A stretch of 64,000 nt of DNA from Hypomyces perniciosus (Eukaryota > Ascomycota > Sordariomycetes > Hypocreales > Hypocreaceae), in assembly GCA_008477525.1 (NCBI GenBank), contig SPDT01000019.1, forward strand, positions 1 through 64,000, given 5' to 3'. Of this stretch, positions 1 through 10,689 are shown piece after piece. The notes under the pieces were generated by a model. It ran no database searches. It saw only the letters and a program-made list of their open reading frames with translations, and was not told where the DNA came from. Position 1 is the first letter of the stretch; each line of letters opens with the position of its first letter. A program made the position numbers and the translations under genes.

Positions 1-139
1 AACCCTAACCCTAACCCTAACCCTAACCCTAACCCTAACCCTAACCCTAACCCTAACCCTAACCCTAACCCTAACCCTAACCCTAACCCTAACCCTAACC
101 CTAACCCTAACCCTAACCCTAACCCTAAGCCTAAGCCTA
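1..139. repeat. Telomere, CCCTAA repeats (left chromosome end)
   Basis: About 21 uninterrupted CCCTAA units run from base 1 to 128, followed by two degenerate GCCTAA units (129-139) before unique sequence begins. C-rich strand 5' to 3' at a left end is the orientation of a true chromosome terminus with TTAGGG telomeres, the common type in filamentous fungi. The degenerate units at the inner edge are typical of older telomere repeats. No other telomere-like array is seen in the window. Confidence 0.98.
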
Positions 140-849
140 GACAGGAACTTCATACTTTAAGGGAAATAACCTGCAAAAAAGGCTAATAAGTATCTCCTAA
201 TATATAAAACTAAAACGTATACCTTAAGCATTACTTTTAAAAAGAATAAACCTAGTATATATATAATAATCACTAAGCTTTTTAGTTTAATATTATATTA
301 ACTGCTGCCTAATTAATAAAAGCCAATAACTAATAAATTAAAGAGTATAAAAACAGTATTTACTGTTTTTAATATAGTAATAGACTGTAAATCTTCCTTT
401 TAAAAAAGTATAGTTTTTAATAAGCTAACTATTTACTAAAAGGATCTAGTAAAACTGCTAAAAGATTAAAAAAAAGCTTATAAAATACCCACTTAAAGAT
501 AAATTTAAGCAAGCTATATATAATAAGATTAATTCTCTATATATAAAAGGAATTTAATAAAATATACTACACTTAAAGGCAATAATAAAGCTACTACTAG
601 TATATTAAATTTTCACTTATAAGTTTAACTAAAATAAAAATCTAAAATATTATAAAGCTTATTTTATTGTTTATAAAGATTTATAAAAGCGCTCTATTAT
701 AAAGAGTATATATACAGCTATATTAGCAGCATATTCTTTCTATATATTTATTACTTTTATAGTAAGATTTAACTTTAAATTAAAGTAGTATAATATTAAG
801 AATGCTTTTCTTAATGCCTTAAAAGATAAGAACTCGAAACTAGTTATAT

Positions 850-2015
850 ATAAGCTCTTTAAAGGTTTTAAGCAGCTAAATATCTATTTAAAGCTCGCGA
901 AAGCCTTATATAGCTTAAAAGACTTACTAAAGCTATAGTTTAATAAACTATCTTTAACCTTAAGGCAATAAAGGTTAATTTTAAACTTTAAAAAGCCCTA
1001 TCTCTTTTATAATGAAGCTTAGAAAATCTTTATTATATGCTATATAAATAATATCTTAATTATATATTATTGTAATAATAAAGCTTTTTATATTAAGCTA
1101 TTAAATACTTTAAAAGCAAAGTATAAGCTTTATAGTAAAAGAAACATATAGTAGTTTTTAAAAATTAAAATTACCTGCAATTATATAAAGTATAAAATAT
1201 ACCTTTCCTATAAAACCTATTTTAAGAAAATTGCAAAATAATTTAAGCTTAATAAAGGAATATAGCTTTTTATAATTCTAATACCTATTATAAAGCTTTA
1301 GAAAAGTATATTGCAAGCTTTAAAAGTAACTATTAAAATATATTAAAAGAAAGTAAAATCAGTGCTTTATATAGCTATTATAATAAAGCCTAATATAGCT
1401 TACAGCGCCTCGGCTTTACTATGGTTTTTAACTAACCTTAATAAAGAGTACTTTAAAGCAGTTAACTAGTTAATTTACTATTTATATATATAGTATTTCC
1501 TAGCTCTTTAATATAAAAGGCGCAAGGAAATACAGGTTTTAACTACTTTAAATAACACTTCCTTTACTAATAATATAAATACCTAAAGATTATTTTAAGG
1601 GTATTTTATTACGCTTTTCTTAGGCCCTATCTTATAGAATATAATACATTAAAGTACTATTAGTATATTTATAATAAAAGCTAAACTGCTTACCTTTACC
1701 TAAATAGTAAAAAAGGCTATAGGTTTATATTGCCTTTTCTAAAAAATAAAATTTAACCCTAGCGCTAATTAAAATATTAATTATAATAATCAACCAATTA
1801 TATATCTTATAATTAAAGAAAGTATATAAATTAACACTCCCCTATATTATATTAATATATAAAATATATAGCTTTAGCAGGAATACTAGAAAAAGTTATT
1901 TATAGTTTCTTATATTTCCACTAACCTTATACCTGCTAACAGGCTTACTAAAGCCTTATTACAGTAATACTTTAAGCACTTTAAAGTACTATTAAACTTA
2001 ATAGATATATAGTTA
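850..2015 (+). pseudogene. Copia-1 reverse transcriptase / RNase H relic
   Basis: Around 895-955 the translation retains the copia signature LYxLKxxxxLxxNKL. Around 1035-1065 is the RT catalytic box, which reads YINNIL where the family has YVDDIL; both catalytic Asp codons are now Asn (GAT/GAC to AAT), a RIP-type change. The RNase H tail at about 1925-1960 reads PANRLTKA where the family has PADGLTKAL. Several in-frame TAA/TAG stops show it cannot make protein. The order RT then RNase H with integrase upstream is the copia order, but integrase itself is not recognised in the truncated 5' part. Confidence 0.82.
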
Positions 2016-2996
2016 CTAAAATAAAATATATAAAAATACAGGAAACCAGTTAATTCTAGCCTATAGGCCGCCAGCTATAAAGGTGTATTTTATTACTGCA
2101 ACAACTATTCTTTAAAAGCTTTCTAGACTTTACGCGCCTGCGCGCAAAAGGCATTATTATCGTTATTGCTGCTGCTTAAAGCAGCAGCCTCTTTAAAGTA
2201 AACTAAATTCTCCTCCTGTAATAGGTTAAATTAAAGGTATAACGCCTTTTTACACTAGGTTACTATTTAATTATATAAGCTTATAAGTATATAAAGAAAA
2301 GAGAGTATATTTACTTAGTTATCTTTTTTACTTATAGCTTAAAAAAGCTAATATATAATTAATATAAGTATTAAATAACTATAAAGTAGATAATTAAATA
2401 AAGTAATATAGGCAAATTAAAAAGGAGTTTACTAGGGGGTATATTAGTAATTACTATTAAAATAAGTAGTATACTGCTAAAAGTAAGTAATAGAAATATA
2501 TTAAAAAAAGTCTCTTTTACTAGTAATTGCCGACTTTAAATAACCTTTATAAAAAGGGGATAATAGTATAGTAGCGGAGGTAATGGCAGTAGTAAAGGTA
2601 AAGGCAGAGGCAGCTGCAGGAGTAGCTATAGTGGAAATAACTGTAAAAGCAGCTATTAAAGCAGTAGCAGCAGCAATAGGGGTAAAGGCTAAAGTAAAAG
2701 CAATAGCTTCCTTAACAATAAAGCGCGCTTTATAAGCAGCTATAATAGCAGCAGTATAGTGTATATTAAGAGCGGTAAAAGCTGCAGTACCCTTTAACTA
2801 GGCTAGACTAGCTAGTGTAAAAGTAAGAGTTAAAGTAGGAGCCGGCGCAGGAGTAGGAGCCGGAATAGGAGCTGGCGCAGGAGCAGTAACAGGTATGGCA
2901 ACTTAGCTAGCCAAGCAACTAACACCGCGATAAGCCACCTTTAAGGGGCAACTATAACCACGCTTTACCAATAAAGTATTTTTCTTCTGTAATTTC
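2016..2996 (+). other. Copia-1 region between RNase H and 3' LTR, first part
   Basis: This roughly 1 kb stretch, continued at 8425-9409 after the gypsy insertion, is conserved in copia-2 (55690-56460) and, reversed, in copia-3 (about 41340-42300). It contains a run at 2560-2900 of GCAGTAG/GCAGGAG-like repeats that would encode an Ala/Gly/Ser/Val-rich low-complexity segment in a plus frame, plus a polyadenylation-like AATAAAG near 2970. An untranslated or coding tail this long after RNase H is unusual for copia. Function unknown. Confidence 0.5.
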
Positions 2997-3001
2997 GCTA
3001 T
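2997..3001. repeat. Target-site duplication, left copy (GCTAT)
   Basis: GCTAT abuts the left LTR of the nested gypsy element and recurs at 8420-8424 after the right LTR. A 5-bp duplication is typical of LTR-retrotransposon integration. The uninterrupted site is visible in copia-2 near 56440-56470. Confidence 0.9.
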
Positions 3002-3227
3002 TGTAACGGGTGTAGCCTAACTGGAAAGCACGCAGTTAAGGCACTTCTATATTGTCTATCTATAGCTAAAGGAAGGAAGCTCTATACTAGCTATATATGC
3101 GTTATATAGTTATATGTATAAGGTTATGGCCGAGGTGGTTTCCTAATTAGGTAAGCGGTCTAGTATTAGTCGTATTTCCGGATTCGGCGTAGTCATAATT
3201 CCGGGAGACATAGCCTAGCCTATAACA
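3002..3227 (-). repeat. Gypsy C 3' LTR (226 bp)
   Basis: It begins TGTAACGGG on the plus strand and ends TATAACA; read on the minus strand it is TGTTATAGG to CCGTTACA, giving the TG...CA ends of an LTR. It aligns end to end with 8194-8419 without length change. The adjoining run of seven C (3231-3237) is the polypurine tract when read on the minus strand, which identifies this copy as the 3' LTR. It is less RIP-altered than the internal region. Confidence 0.93.
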
Positions 3228-3240
3228 TTACCCCCCCTTC
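3228..3240 (-). other. Polypurine tract of gypsy C
   Basis: On the minus strand this reads as a G run preceded by AA, immediately upstream of the 3' LTR. That is the standard position of the plus-strand DNA primer site in LTR retrotransposons. Confidence 0.75.
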
Positions 3241-3531
3241 TTACAGTAGCTCTCTCCTTAGGCGCCGTTGCTTCGCTGGCGTATAGCTGTTAAGTGGCCT
3301 GTTATTAAATTCGATTAGGCCATATTTAAATATATAGTCATTAAGGGCTGCTGTGTCTTTAAGTATATATATCAGTTCCCAGGTTAGCTTTATATATCCT
3401 TTCCACTATATTAATACTTCGCAGAAAAAGCCGCGACCTCACTACTTAATCCTCGCGCAAAAGACCTCTTCAACTTCCTATTTATCCTCGCCATCCACTT
3501 ATATCAGTAATAGTTAAAGGTTATTTAAAAT

Positions 3532-6400
3532 CTAGCCCAGAAAGGGGTTATTGGCCGCTCTTCTTAGCAGGTTAATATAAAATCGCGGGTATATACCAGT
3601 TAATATACCCAGTTCCACTATATAAAGGCTAATAACCTTTATTACTATATACTTATAATATAAGGCATTAAGCTTTTTAAAAGGCCAGGGAGTATTATAG
3701 TTGCCGAGGTATAGCCAGACTTTATCTCCCACTTTATATCTTTTAAAGGGGCCTCGCTGCTAGTTTACAGAGTCTTTATAGCATTATTATATAACAGTAA
3801 GTACTGCTTAGGCAAAGGCAGTTACTCTTTCTAGTCTCTTAACTATTTCTTTTACAGCCTTCTCCTCTAGGTCCTTTAATCTAATAGTTTTATTTTCTTT
3901 TATATATAATTAAAGGGGTTTTATATAGTAGCTGTATTTAAGGAAAAAGGGGTTTATTTAGATAGCTGTATATTTGCGGTTATTTAAAGCTAGTTGCACT
4001 GCTGGGAGGAGGTCTCTTTAATTGCTTTAAGAGTAGTCTATATATACTTTAAAGTATACTTGGATCTCTTGGTTGCTCCTCTTTAATCTGCTATTAGTTT
4101 ATAGGTAATACGCTATACTTAAGCGTTGCTAGGTTCCTGCTAGTTTATAGAAAACTCTTTAAAAGCGGCTAGTCTAATTAGATCCTTAGTCGCTAACTAT
4201 AGACTAAGGCATCCTATAAAACTAATAGTAGTATTAAAGGAACCTTTTTATATATATTTCTGCCTTTATACTCTCTATTACCTTAAAGGTAATATTTTTA
4301 GTAAGCCAGTTAATAATAACTTAAAGGTATTATACCTATATTAGTCCTATAAATAATAGGTCGACTATAAAGTCTGTAGCTAAGTTACTGTAAATACATT
4401 AAGGAATAGGTAATAGTTTAAGGAGTCCTCGCTTATAGCTTCTCTATACTTTTCCTTTTTTATATATACTATAGTTATAGAGGAATTGTTAAACTATCCT
4501 GCTAATTCCTAACTAAAAAAACCTATAAGAAATAATAGCTAGGGTTCTGTTATAACCTAAGTGGCCTAAGACTGTGGCATTATATTCTGCTTGTATAATA
4601 TAAGTGCATAGTATTTCGCCTTCTTCTTTAGTTATAGCCAGTACCTAGATACAGTCTTAGAATATTAATCTCTATTCCTTATCGATTATATATTCCGATA
4701 TCTATACCTTAAATTAAAGGTTTGCGGGGAGGGAGCGCTCTTCTTTCCTAACTGCAATATATACCTATCGATATACCAGGTCCTTTTAAATTATTAGGTT
4801 CCACAGGTCCTATAATTCCTCGTTTCTATTAAATATATACATTAAAGGGAGATTAGTATCGCTATCCTTAAATCTCTGTATTACTAGTATAGCTGGGATA
4901 AATTATATATAGTAGCTTAATTTATACTTATCGCCTTTATTAAATAGAAGGTCTTATTCCCTGCAGCTTAACGCATTAAGAGTAGCTGCCTCGCTGCCTG
5001 GCCTATATTAAATTATAAAATTAAACTGGGAAAGGAACTCTGCCTAGCGCATCTATCATTTAAAGAGTTTCCTGTATATTATAAAGAACTGCAAGTTCTT
5101 ATAGTCTAAAATAACTGTAAAGGGGTCGCAGCTATATAGCTTTACTTTTTACTTTTCTAGACAGTAAATTACTGCCAGCATTTCTTTATTATAAATAAAA
5201 TAGTTATATTTAATAAGGCTTAGCTTTTATAAATAATAAACTATAGTATAATATTCTCCCTTTTTATTCTTTTATAAAAGGACTCCTTTTAAAGTATATT
5301 TTAAACAGTTTACTTTAATAAAGGTGTATTTTATAAGATCCTAAGCTTATCGTATAGGGGCTTTAATAAAGAGGCATTTAAGCTCCTAAAAGGCTACTTC
5401 TTTTATCCTTTTCAATTAAAAGGGGATCCTTTTTTTAATTAGCCTTATAAGCAGGTAAACTATTTAAAAGAACCTAAAGATAAATATTTAATAGTAATTA
5501 ATAAAGCTAAAGAAGCTTTAGACTCTTATTACTATTATAAATGCCTGCTACTCGCTAATAGCTTACTGCTTTTCAGGGTTACAGGCAATTCTTTTACTAG
5601 TATATATAATAAACTTAAAGTATTTAATCTCTTTTTATATAAACGCGCACTTCCTAGGATCTAGGTATAGCCTAATATTAGTAAAGTTGTATAAAGCTTA
5701 CTAAACCTTCTTTATATAGTCTTTTTATAACCTGTTAGTATAGATTAGGATATCGTTAAGGTATATAGATATAAAGTTATCTAAAAAGGGGTATAGTACC
5801 TAATTAATATACTGTTAGAATACTGTTAATGCGCCAGTAAATCCAAATAAAACTACCTGCTATTTATATAGGCTATAATGTATATAGAATATAGTTTTAT
5901 ATTCTTCTCCTTTTATAACCTTAATTTTATAGAATACAGCTACTATATCTAGCTTTATAAACCACTTTGCTTTTATTAAGCTGTTAAGGGTTTTAGAAAA
6001 AAGGGGAGGGGGTAATAATCTTACTGCATTATTGCGTTTAAGGCGCAGTAGTCTATATAAAAGCGAATTCCTCCTCTAGGTTTCCAAATAAAAAGGACAG
6101 GGGCTGCAGCGGCTAAACTGCTAGCTTAAATAAATCCCTTATCAAGTAAATTAAGGAGGGTCTTCTATAATACTAATAATTCCTCGCATAATATACTATA
6201 AAGGGGGCCTTAAAGGAGTTCCAGTTCTTTACTATATTTATTGGCTTTTAAAGGAATCTGTAAATTAACTTTAAAGCAGTATAATAGAAGTTTAGTAGCT
6301 TTTTTTATAGAGAATAACAAATAGAACTCTTTATATAGTTTAGGGGGGATATATTCCTAGGGATCTATAGGTTTTTTAAGCTAGAGTGCTTTTTTAATAT
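3532..6400 (-). pseudogene. Gypsy C pol relic (protease/RT/RNase H/integrase)
   Basis: A 66-residue open stretch at 3732-3532 starts MGDKVWLYLGNY and continues to a NLLRRAANNPF tail; this is the C-terminal part of a gypsy integrase (GDKVWL... YxVD/NLLRP). Upstream on the minus strand, 5170-4910 retains the RNase H end (TDHKNL-like, then PG...ALSRR-like). RT is marked by YLNDIL at about 5775-5745, where the family has YLDDIL, so the first catalytic Asp is now Asn. Many TAA/TAG codons interrupt it, so it is inactive. Confidence 0.85.
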
Positions 6401-6499
6401 TAAATAAACTAATAGCTTAAAGGAAATATATTTCCTTTTTGCTATTCCTTTTAGTATAGCGGTATTCTGCTTGCAATATTAAGGCTGGTATAAGCTAGG

Positions 6500-8150
6500 C
6501 TTTTTATATAGCCTTAATATTCCCAGGCTCCTCTTTATCTCCAAATTATAGCTATAGGCTAGCTTTTCTATAGCTAACTTCCTTCTTGGCTGCATTATAT
6601 ACTACCTAGTTAGCCTTAGCCTAAGGCTTATTAAGGATTAGGTTATAATCTAGTTTATTTATTATATAAATATATTAACGTTTAATATAACTGTATAAAT
6701 CCAGGTAAATAATAGTAATATAGCTAATTTTTACTTTTTTATAGATTTTAATAAATATCTTAATCTTCCTTTTAGTGATTTTAATTTATAGGAGGTATAA
6801 TTTCTAGGTAAAGGAGGAGTTTATAATAGTATAAAGGTTATAGCCAGTATTAAATAGTGCTATAATAGGTATATTCTCTATTTTAGTTTATAATATTACT
6901 AATTCACTAGTTATTTACTCTTTAAACTCCTTCTATCCCTTTAATTCTTCCTTTATAAGCTTTAACGCCTAACTTTATATTAAAGCTAATCTTTTAATTT
7001 ATTGCTAGAGTTACTATCTTCTTTGCCATTAATATACTAGTTATTATTATTAAACTCGCAGTCGGCAATCTAGACCTAATGCGCCTAAGCTTTATAGCCT
7101 TTCTTGCAAAACTAGGCAATATATCCCTCTTTTCCGCAATAGTAATATATAGCCTCCCAGGCAGTATCTGCCTTACTCGCTAAAAAGCTATATTAGCGCT
7201 AGTTCTTTATATAGTTCACGCCCCCTATCTAGGTATCGCCCTCTTTATTAACTGCTTATATATAGTCCTTTAAAGTGTAATATAGTTAAGGCTTATTATA
7301 TTTTTTCTGCCAGGAGTAGCCTATTAAGGCGGCTGCTGTATTCCGTTAGTCGAAATCTAATTGTTTAACGCAGCTAGCGATATCCTAGACCTTAGTAAGC
7401 TATTTGCTATAGGTAAGCGGCAGGTTTACCGTTACTAAGCGGAATTATAGTTCTAGAGATAACGCTCCTTTACGGAAAATAATCTTAACTTAGTTAGCCT
7501 AGTTATCGCGGCCTACTTTAAAAAGCTTTTATTTAAAGCAGGGAAAGAAAAATAAAAGTAAAGTTTTATCTTTTTACTTAAAAGTGCGCAGCTTTTATGC
7601 AGCTTAGTTCTAAAGTCTTTAGCCTTATAGGTATAGTCTAGGTATTATATAAATTCTGCTAAGTTATAGTTCCTATTAATTCCTTTTAATATATAAAAAG
7701 TAGCGATTACCTGTTTAAATATAGTATCTAAATAAAAGTTAATAAAGTACTACTATTCTCTATTACTATTATAAAACTTTTTATTAAGTTTAAGCTTTTT
7801 ATGTATATCTTACACCTATATAGTATAGTCCTTTTACTTTTTTAAGAATTTAAATAGGTTAAAGAGTGGCTTCCTTTTAACCTTAGAAGCTTATATAAAC
7901 TCTATTATAGAGGTCGATATAGGCTTTATAGTTGCAGCCTGCGCAGGTTTTTACTTAGGTTATAGAAAGAATAATATTTTATTTTCCTGGCTATCTAGCC
8001 TTTAAGTCGCTAGTGCTATAAAGTCTAGCTTTCTTATTAGTATAGCTATTTATTCCTGTAAAGGTAAAACAGCTTACTCGATCCGCGATTATACATTATT
8101 GCCCTCAAAGGCTTAGTCTCTAAAATTCGCTATTTTCCTTCTGCAGTAAG
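6500..8150 (-). pseudogene. Gypsy C gag relic with decayed zinc knuckle
   Basis: On the minus strand at about 7140-7105 the translation shows CGKEGYIA*FC. This matches a CCHC retroviral-type zinc knuckle (CX2CX4HX4C) in which His has become Tyr and an internal codon a stop, both RIP-compatible. The rest of the region lies between this knuckle and the 5' LTR, the expected place of gag, but I recognise no further motif. Confidence 0.7.
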
Positions 8151-8193
8151 AGTTCCGTTACTTACTAGCTAAATAGTAGCTGAGCTATAGATA

Positions 8194-8419
8194 TATAACA
8201 GGTATAGCTTAACTAGAAAGTATATAGTTAAGGCACTTCTGTATTGTCTATCTATAGCTGAAGGAAGGAAGCTTTATACTAGCTATATATACGTTATATA
8301 GTTGTGCGTATAGGGTTATGGCCGAGGTGGTTTCCTAATTAGGTAAGCGGTCTAGTATTGGTTGTATTTCTGGATTCAGTGTAGTCGTAATTCCGGGAGA
8401 TATAGCCTAGCCTGTAACA
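8194..8419 (-). repeat. Gypsy C 5' LTR (226 bp)
   Basis: Full-length partner of 3002-3227. The left end (TATAACAGG) corresponds to TGTAACGGG with G-to-A changes, and the right end is CTGTAACA. It lies upstream of gag in minus-strand reading, making it the 5' LTR. It is followed at 8420-8424 by the second GCTAT target duplication. Confidence 0.92.
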
Positions 8420-8424
8420 GCTAT

Positions 8425-9409
8425 TAACTAATAAATATATAGTGCGAAAAGGATTAGTTAAAAGTGTAATACTTACAGCAAAAGCTATACTACTATTAAT
8501 ATTTGTTAAAAAGGAGGGCTAAAAAGCAAGGATTTCTGTGTAATTGGGTAACCTTCCTATTCTGGCTAGACCCGGAATTAGGCCCGACGCTAGGACCGAG
8601 TTCCGGAGGAACTTCGGTGTAAGTCAGGAAATTTCTGTGATCCTCAACGATAACAATTGAGCTAGGATCGGCTACCCCGCCTACCCTAGACTCAATACAA
8701 TGGGCATAATGGCCAGTGTGAAAAATCTGACCAAAATGGTTTCCTGTTTGTATGGCCGTGAGTCGATTTGACCGATTTTACATACAAATGAATTTTGCGG
8801 AAAATAGGAATGCGGCCACAAACCCAATTCTGCCACCGCACACCTATTATTAGGTCGGAGGACTATTGTAGAAGACAAAGCTATTGTTCATACAATCACT
8901 TCTACACCAGCCGCACATCACTAGATATTCTATAGCTTTCTAGCTATTAGTTCAGTTACAATTTAATTGTTCATCCATTGTTAACCCAACTAGACTCTCA
9001 GTCGTTTCCTCATTGCTGCGTTGGGTGCACCTTCCTAGAAGCTGCACTTAAATGAGGTTCAGTATAACCTTGTTATTTCAACAATATTAATAATAATAAT
9101 ATTAATAACTAAAGAAAAAGAGTAAAGAATAAGGCCAGGGGGCAGCTAATATACCTATTTTAACTGTTTAAGACCGATTTACCTACTTAAAAAGCTTTAT
9201 TATTTAACTTTCTATTATTATAGATTAATAATAGCTATAGCGCTTATATTCCTTTCACCTTTATAATAGAATATTAATATATATTTATAATATAGAGCTT
9301 TTAATTAAGTAAAAGAGGCTTTAAAAGCGCAGCCAGTTAATTATAATACTATAAATAAACTAGGATAGCAGTTAATAAAGCACTGGGAATAGCCTTATTA
9401 ACTGGGGGG
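8425..9409 (+). other. Copia-1 3' region, continuation to the 3' LTR (contains solo LTR 8504-9083)
   Basis: After the gypsy C insertion, copia-1 sequence resumes and matches copia-2 (56465-56854) without gaps except for the nested solo LTR. A polypurine stretch (six G) at 9404-9409 directly precedes the copia 3' LTR. No intact coding sequence is seen. Confidence 0.7.
8504..9083 (+). repeat. Solo LTR, family S, copy 1 (580 bp, well preserved)
   Basis: Starts TGTTAAAAAGGAGGGC and ends TTTCAACA, with 5-bp duplications ATATT at 8499-8503 and 9084-9088. The empty site is visible in copia-2 at about 56525-56545. It is much less RIP-altered than its surroundings. Related copies are at 10029-10608 (plus), 23470-23728, 53533-54113, 57121-57230 and 58618-59150 (minus). 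No internal retrotransposon region belonging to this LTR is recognised in the window. A short minus-strand open stretch (8878-8681) inside it looks like chance. A large MITE-like element is the alternative, but TG...CA ends and a 5-bp TSD favour an LTR. Confidence 0.85.
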
Positions 9410-9675
9410 TATATTAAGTTAAATAGGCCAAGGCTTTACTGCTTGCTGGCGCTAAAGAGCTTTTATCTACTATATAAGCAGATATAAGCTAATATATATA
9501 TTGTATAAGCGATATATTAGACTATATAGGCATTTATAAAGCGCCTACATATAGCTTTTTCTTTATATTGGCTATATATATATAGCGAGGCCATTATAGT
9601 ATATTCTCTTTTATAGAATCAAGCTTTGTTTCCTATCTCTCTATACTCTATATAACTATACCGCGCTCTACTATA
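9410..9675 (+). repeat. Copia-1 3' LTR (266 bp)
   Basis: Follows a G-rich polypurine tract and begins TATATTAAGTT (TG of the family changed to TA). The end near CTCTACTATA aligns with CTCTATTACA that closes copia-2 at 57120. The same 266-bp block is at 56855-57120, and a reversed 265-bp copy is at 41046-41310. Sequence beyond 9675 belongs to a different element. Confidence 0.82.
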
Positions 9676-10028
9676 ATATCTTTATAGCCTAGCCTTTATC
9701 CCTTAAACCCTATATCTATAGGATATTAATTATAAGTAAAATAAATATAAATACCTTAAACCTTGCCTTATAGCTTAACCTAGCCTACTAAACTATAGTT
9801 TTAGCTATAAAGCTAGCGCTTTTCCTTTTTTTTTAAAAACCCTATAAAAATCTAGTGTTAATAGTAATTATATATATCTAATAAACGCGATTATTAGGGA
9901 TAATAACTTTTATTATTAATTCTATCTCTTTAATTAAATAATAAAAAAAGGCCTAGCTTAATAAAAAAAATAAAAATAAACCTTTAAATAGAAAATCTTA
10001 AAGCAGGTAGCCGAAAATTAAAACCTTA

Positions 10029-10608
10029 TATTAAAAAGGAGGGCTAAAAAGTAAGGATTTTAGTGTAACTAGGTAACCTTCCTATTTTGGCTAGACCCAG
10101 AATCAGGCCCGACGCTAGGACCGAGTTCTAAAGAAACTTTAATATAAATTAGGAAATTTCTATTATCTTTAACAATAACAATTAAGCTAAGACAAGCTAC
10201 CCCGCCTACCCTAAACTTAATATAATGGCTATAATAGCTATTGTAAAAAATCTAACCAAAATGGTTTCCTGTTTATATAGCTATAAATCGATTTAGCTGA
10301 TTTCCTATATAAATAAATTTTGCAGAAAATAGGAATACAGCTATAAACCTAATTCTGCCGCTATATATTTATTATTAGGTTGGAGGACTATTATAAAAGA
10401 TAAAGTATTGTTTTACAATCACTTCTATAAATAGCTGTATATATACTAGATATTGTATAGCTTTTTAGCTATTAAATTAATTACAATTTAATTGTTTATT
10501 TATTGTTAACCTAACTAGACTCTTAGTTATTTCCTTATTACTGCATTATATACAGCTTCTTAAAAGCCATATATAAATAAGGTTTAGTATAACCTTATTA
10601 TATTAATA
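10029..10608 (+). repeat. Solo LTR, family S, copy 2 (580 bp, RIP-altered)
   Basis: Collinear with 8504-9083 over its full 580 bp. The ends read TATTAAAAAGG and ATTAATA, i.e. TG/CA ends changed by transitions. Flanking duplications CCTTA are at 10024-10028 and 10609-10613. The empty site is preserved in the second gypsy A copy at about 59772-59785. It carries many more A/T changes than copy 1, so it is older or was hit by RIP more strongly. Confidence 0.85.
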
Positions 10609-10689
10609 CCTTAAAGTATAAATTAAAGCCTAGGTTAAAGCCCTAAATGCAGCTTTACTATTAAGCCTTAAAAATAATAACCTACCTAG

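Larger units (their letters stand above)
3002..8419 (-). mobile_element. Gypsy C: full-length Ty3/gypsy retrotransposon, RIP-degraded, nested in copia-1
   Basis: The element is 5418 bp, bounded by 226-bp LTRs (3002-3227 and 8194-8419) and flanked by GCTAT duplications. It reads on the minus strand: gag (about 8150-6500), protease/RT (about 6400-5450), RNase H (about 5170-4900), integrase (about 4750-3530), then a C-rich block (polypurine tract on the minus strand) at 3231-3237 next to the 3' LTR. All coding parts carry stops. The two LTRs differ almost only by transitions, as expected from RIP. Its integration into copia-1 postdates copia-1. A second, partial copy is at 57231-58407. Confidence 0.92.
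140..9675 (+). mobile_element. Copia-1: Ty1/copia retrotransposon relic, 5' truncated by the telomere, with two nested insertions
   Basis: Recognisable copia pol (RT and RNase H) lies at about 850-2015, and a 3' LTR at 9410-9675. No 5' LTR is present because telomere repeats start where the 5' half should be. Two later insertions interrupt it: a gypsy element at 3002-8419 and a solo LTR at 8504-9083. Without them it aligns collinearly with copia-2 (54114-57120) and, in reverse, with copia-3 (41046 to about 44285). All reading frames are broken by TAA/TAG codons from RIP-like transitions. The exact left edge cannot be set; 140 is simply where telomere-like units stop. Confidence 0.8.

Noticed and set aside
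8681..8878. 65-aa minus-strand open frame
   Set aside because: Inside the solo LTR; not kept open in the other copies.
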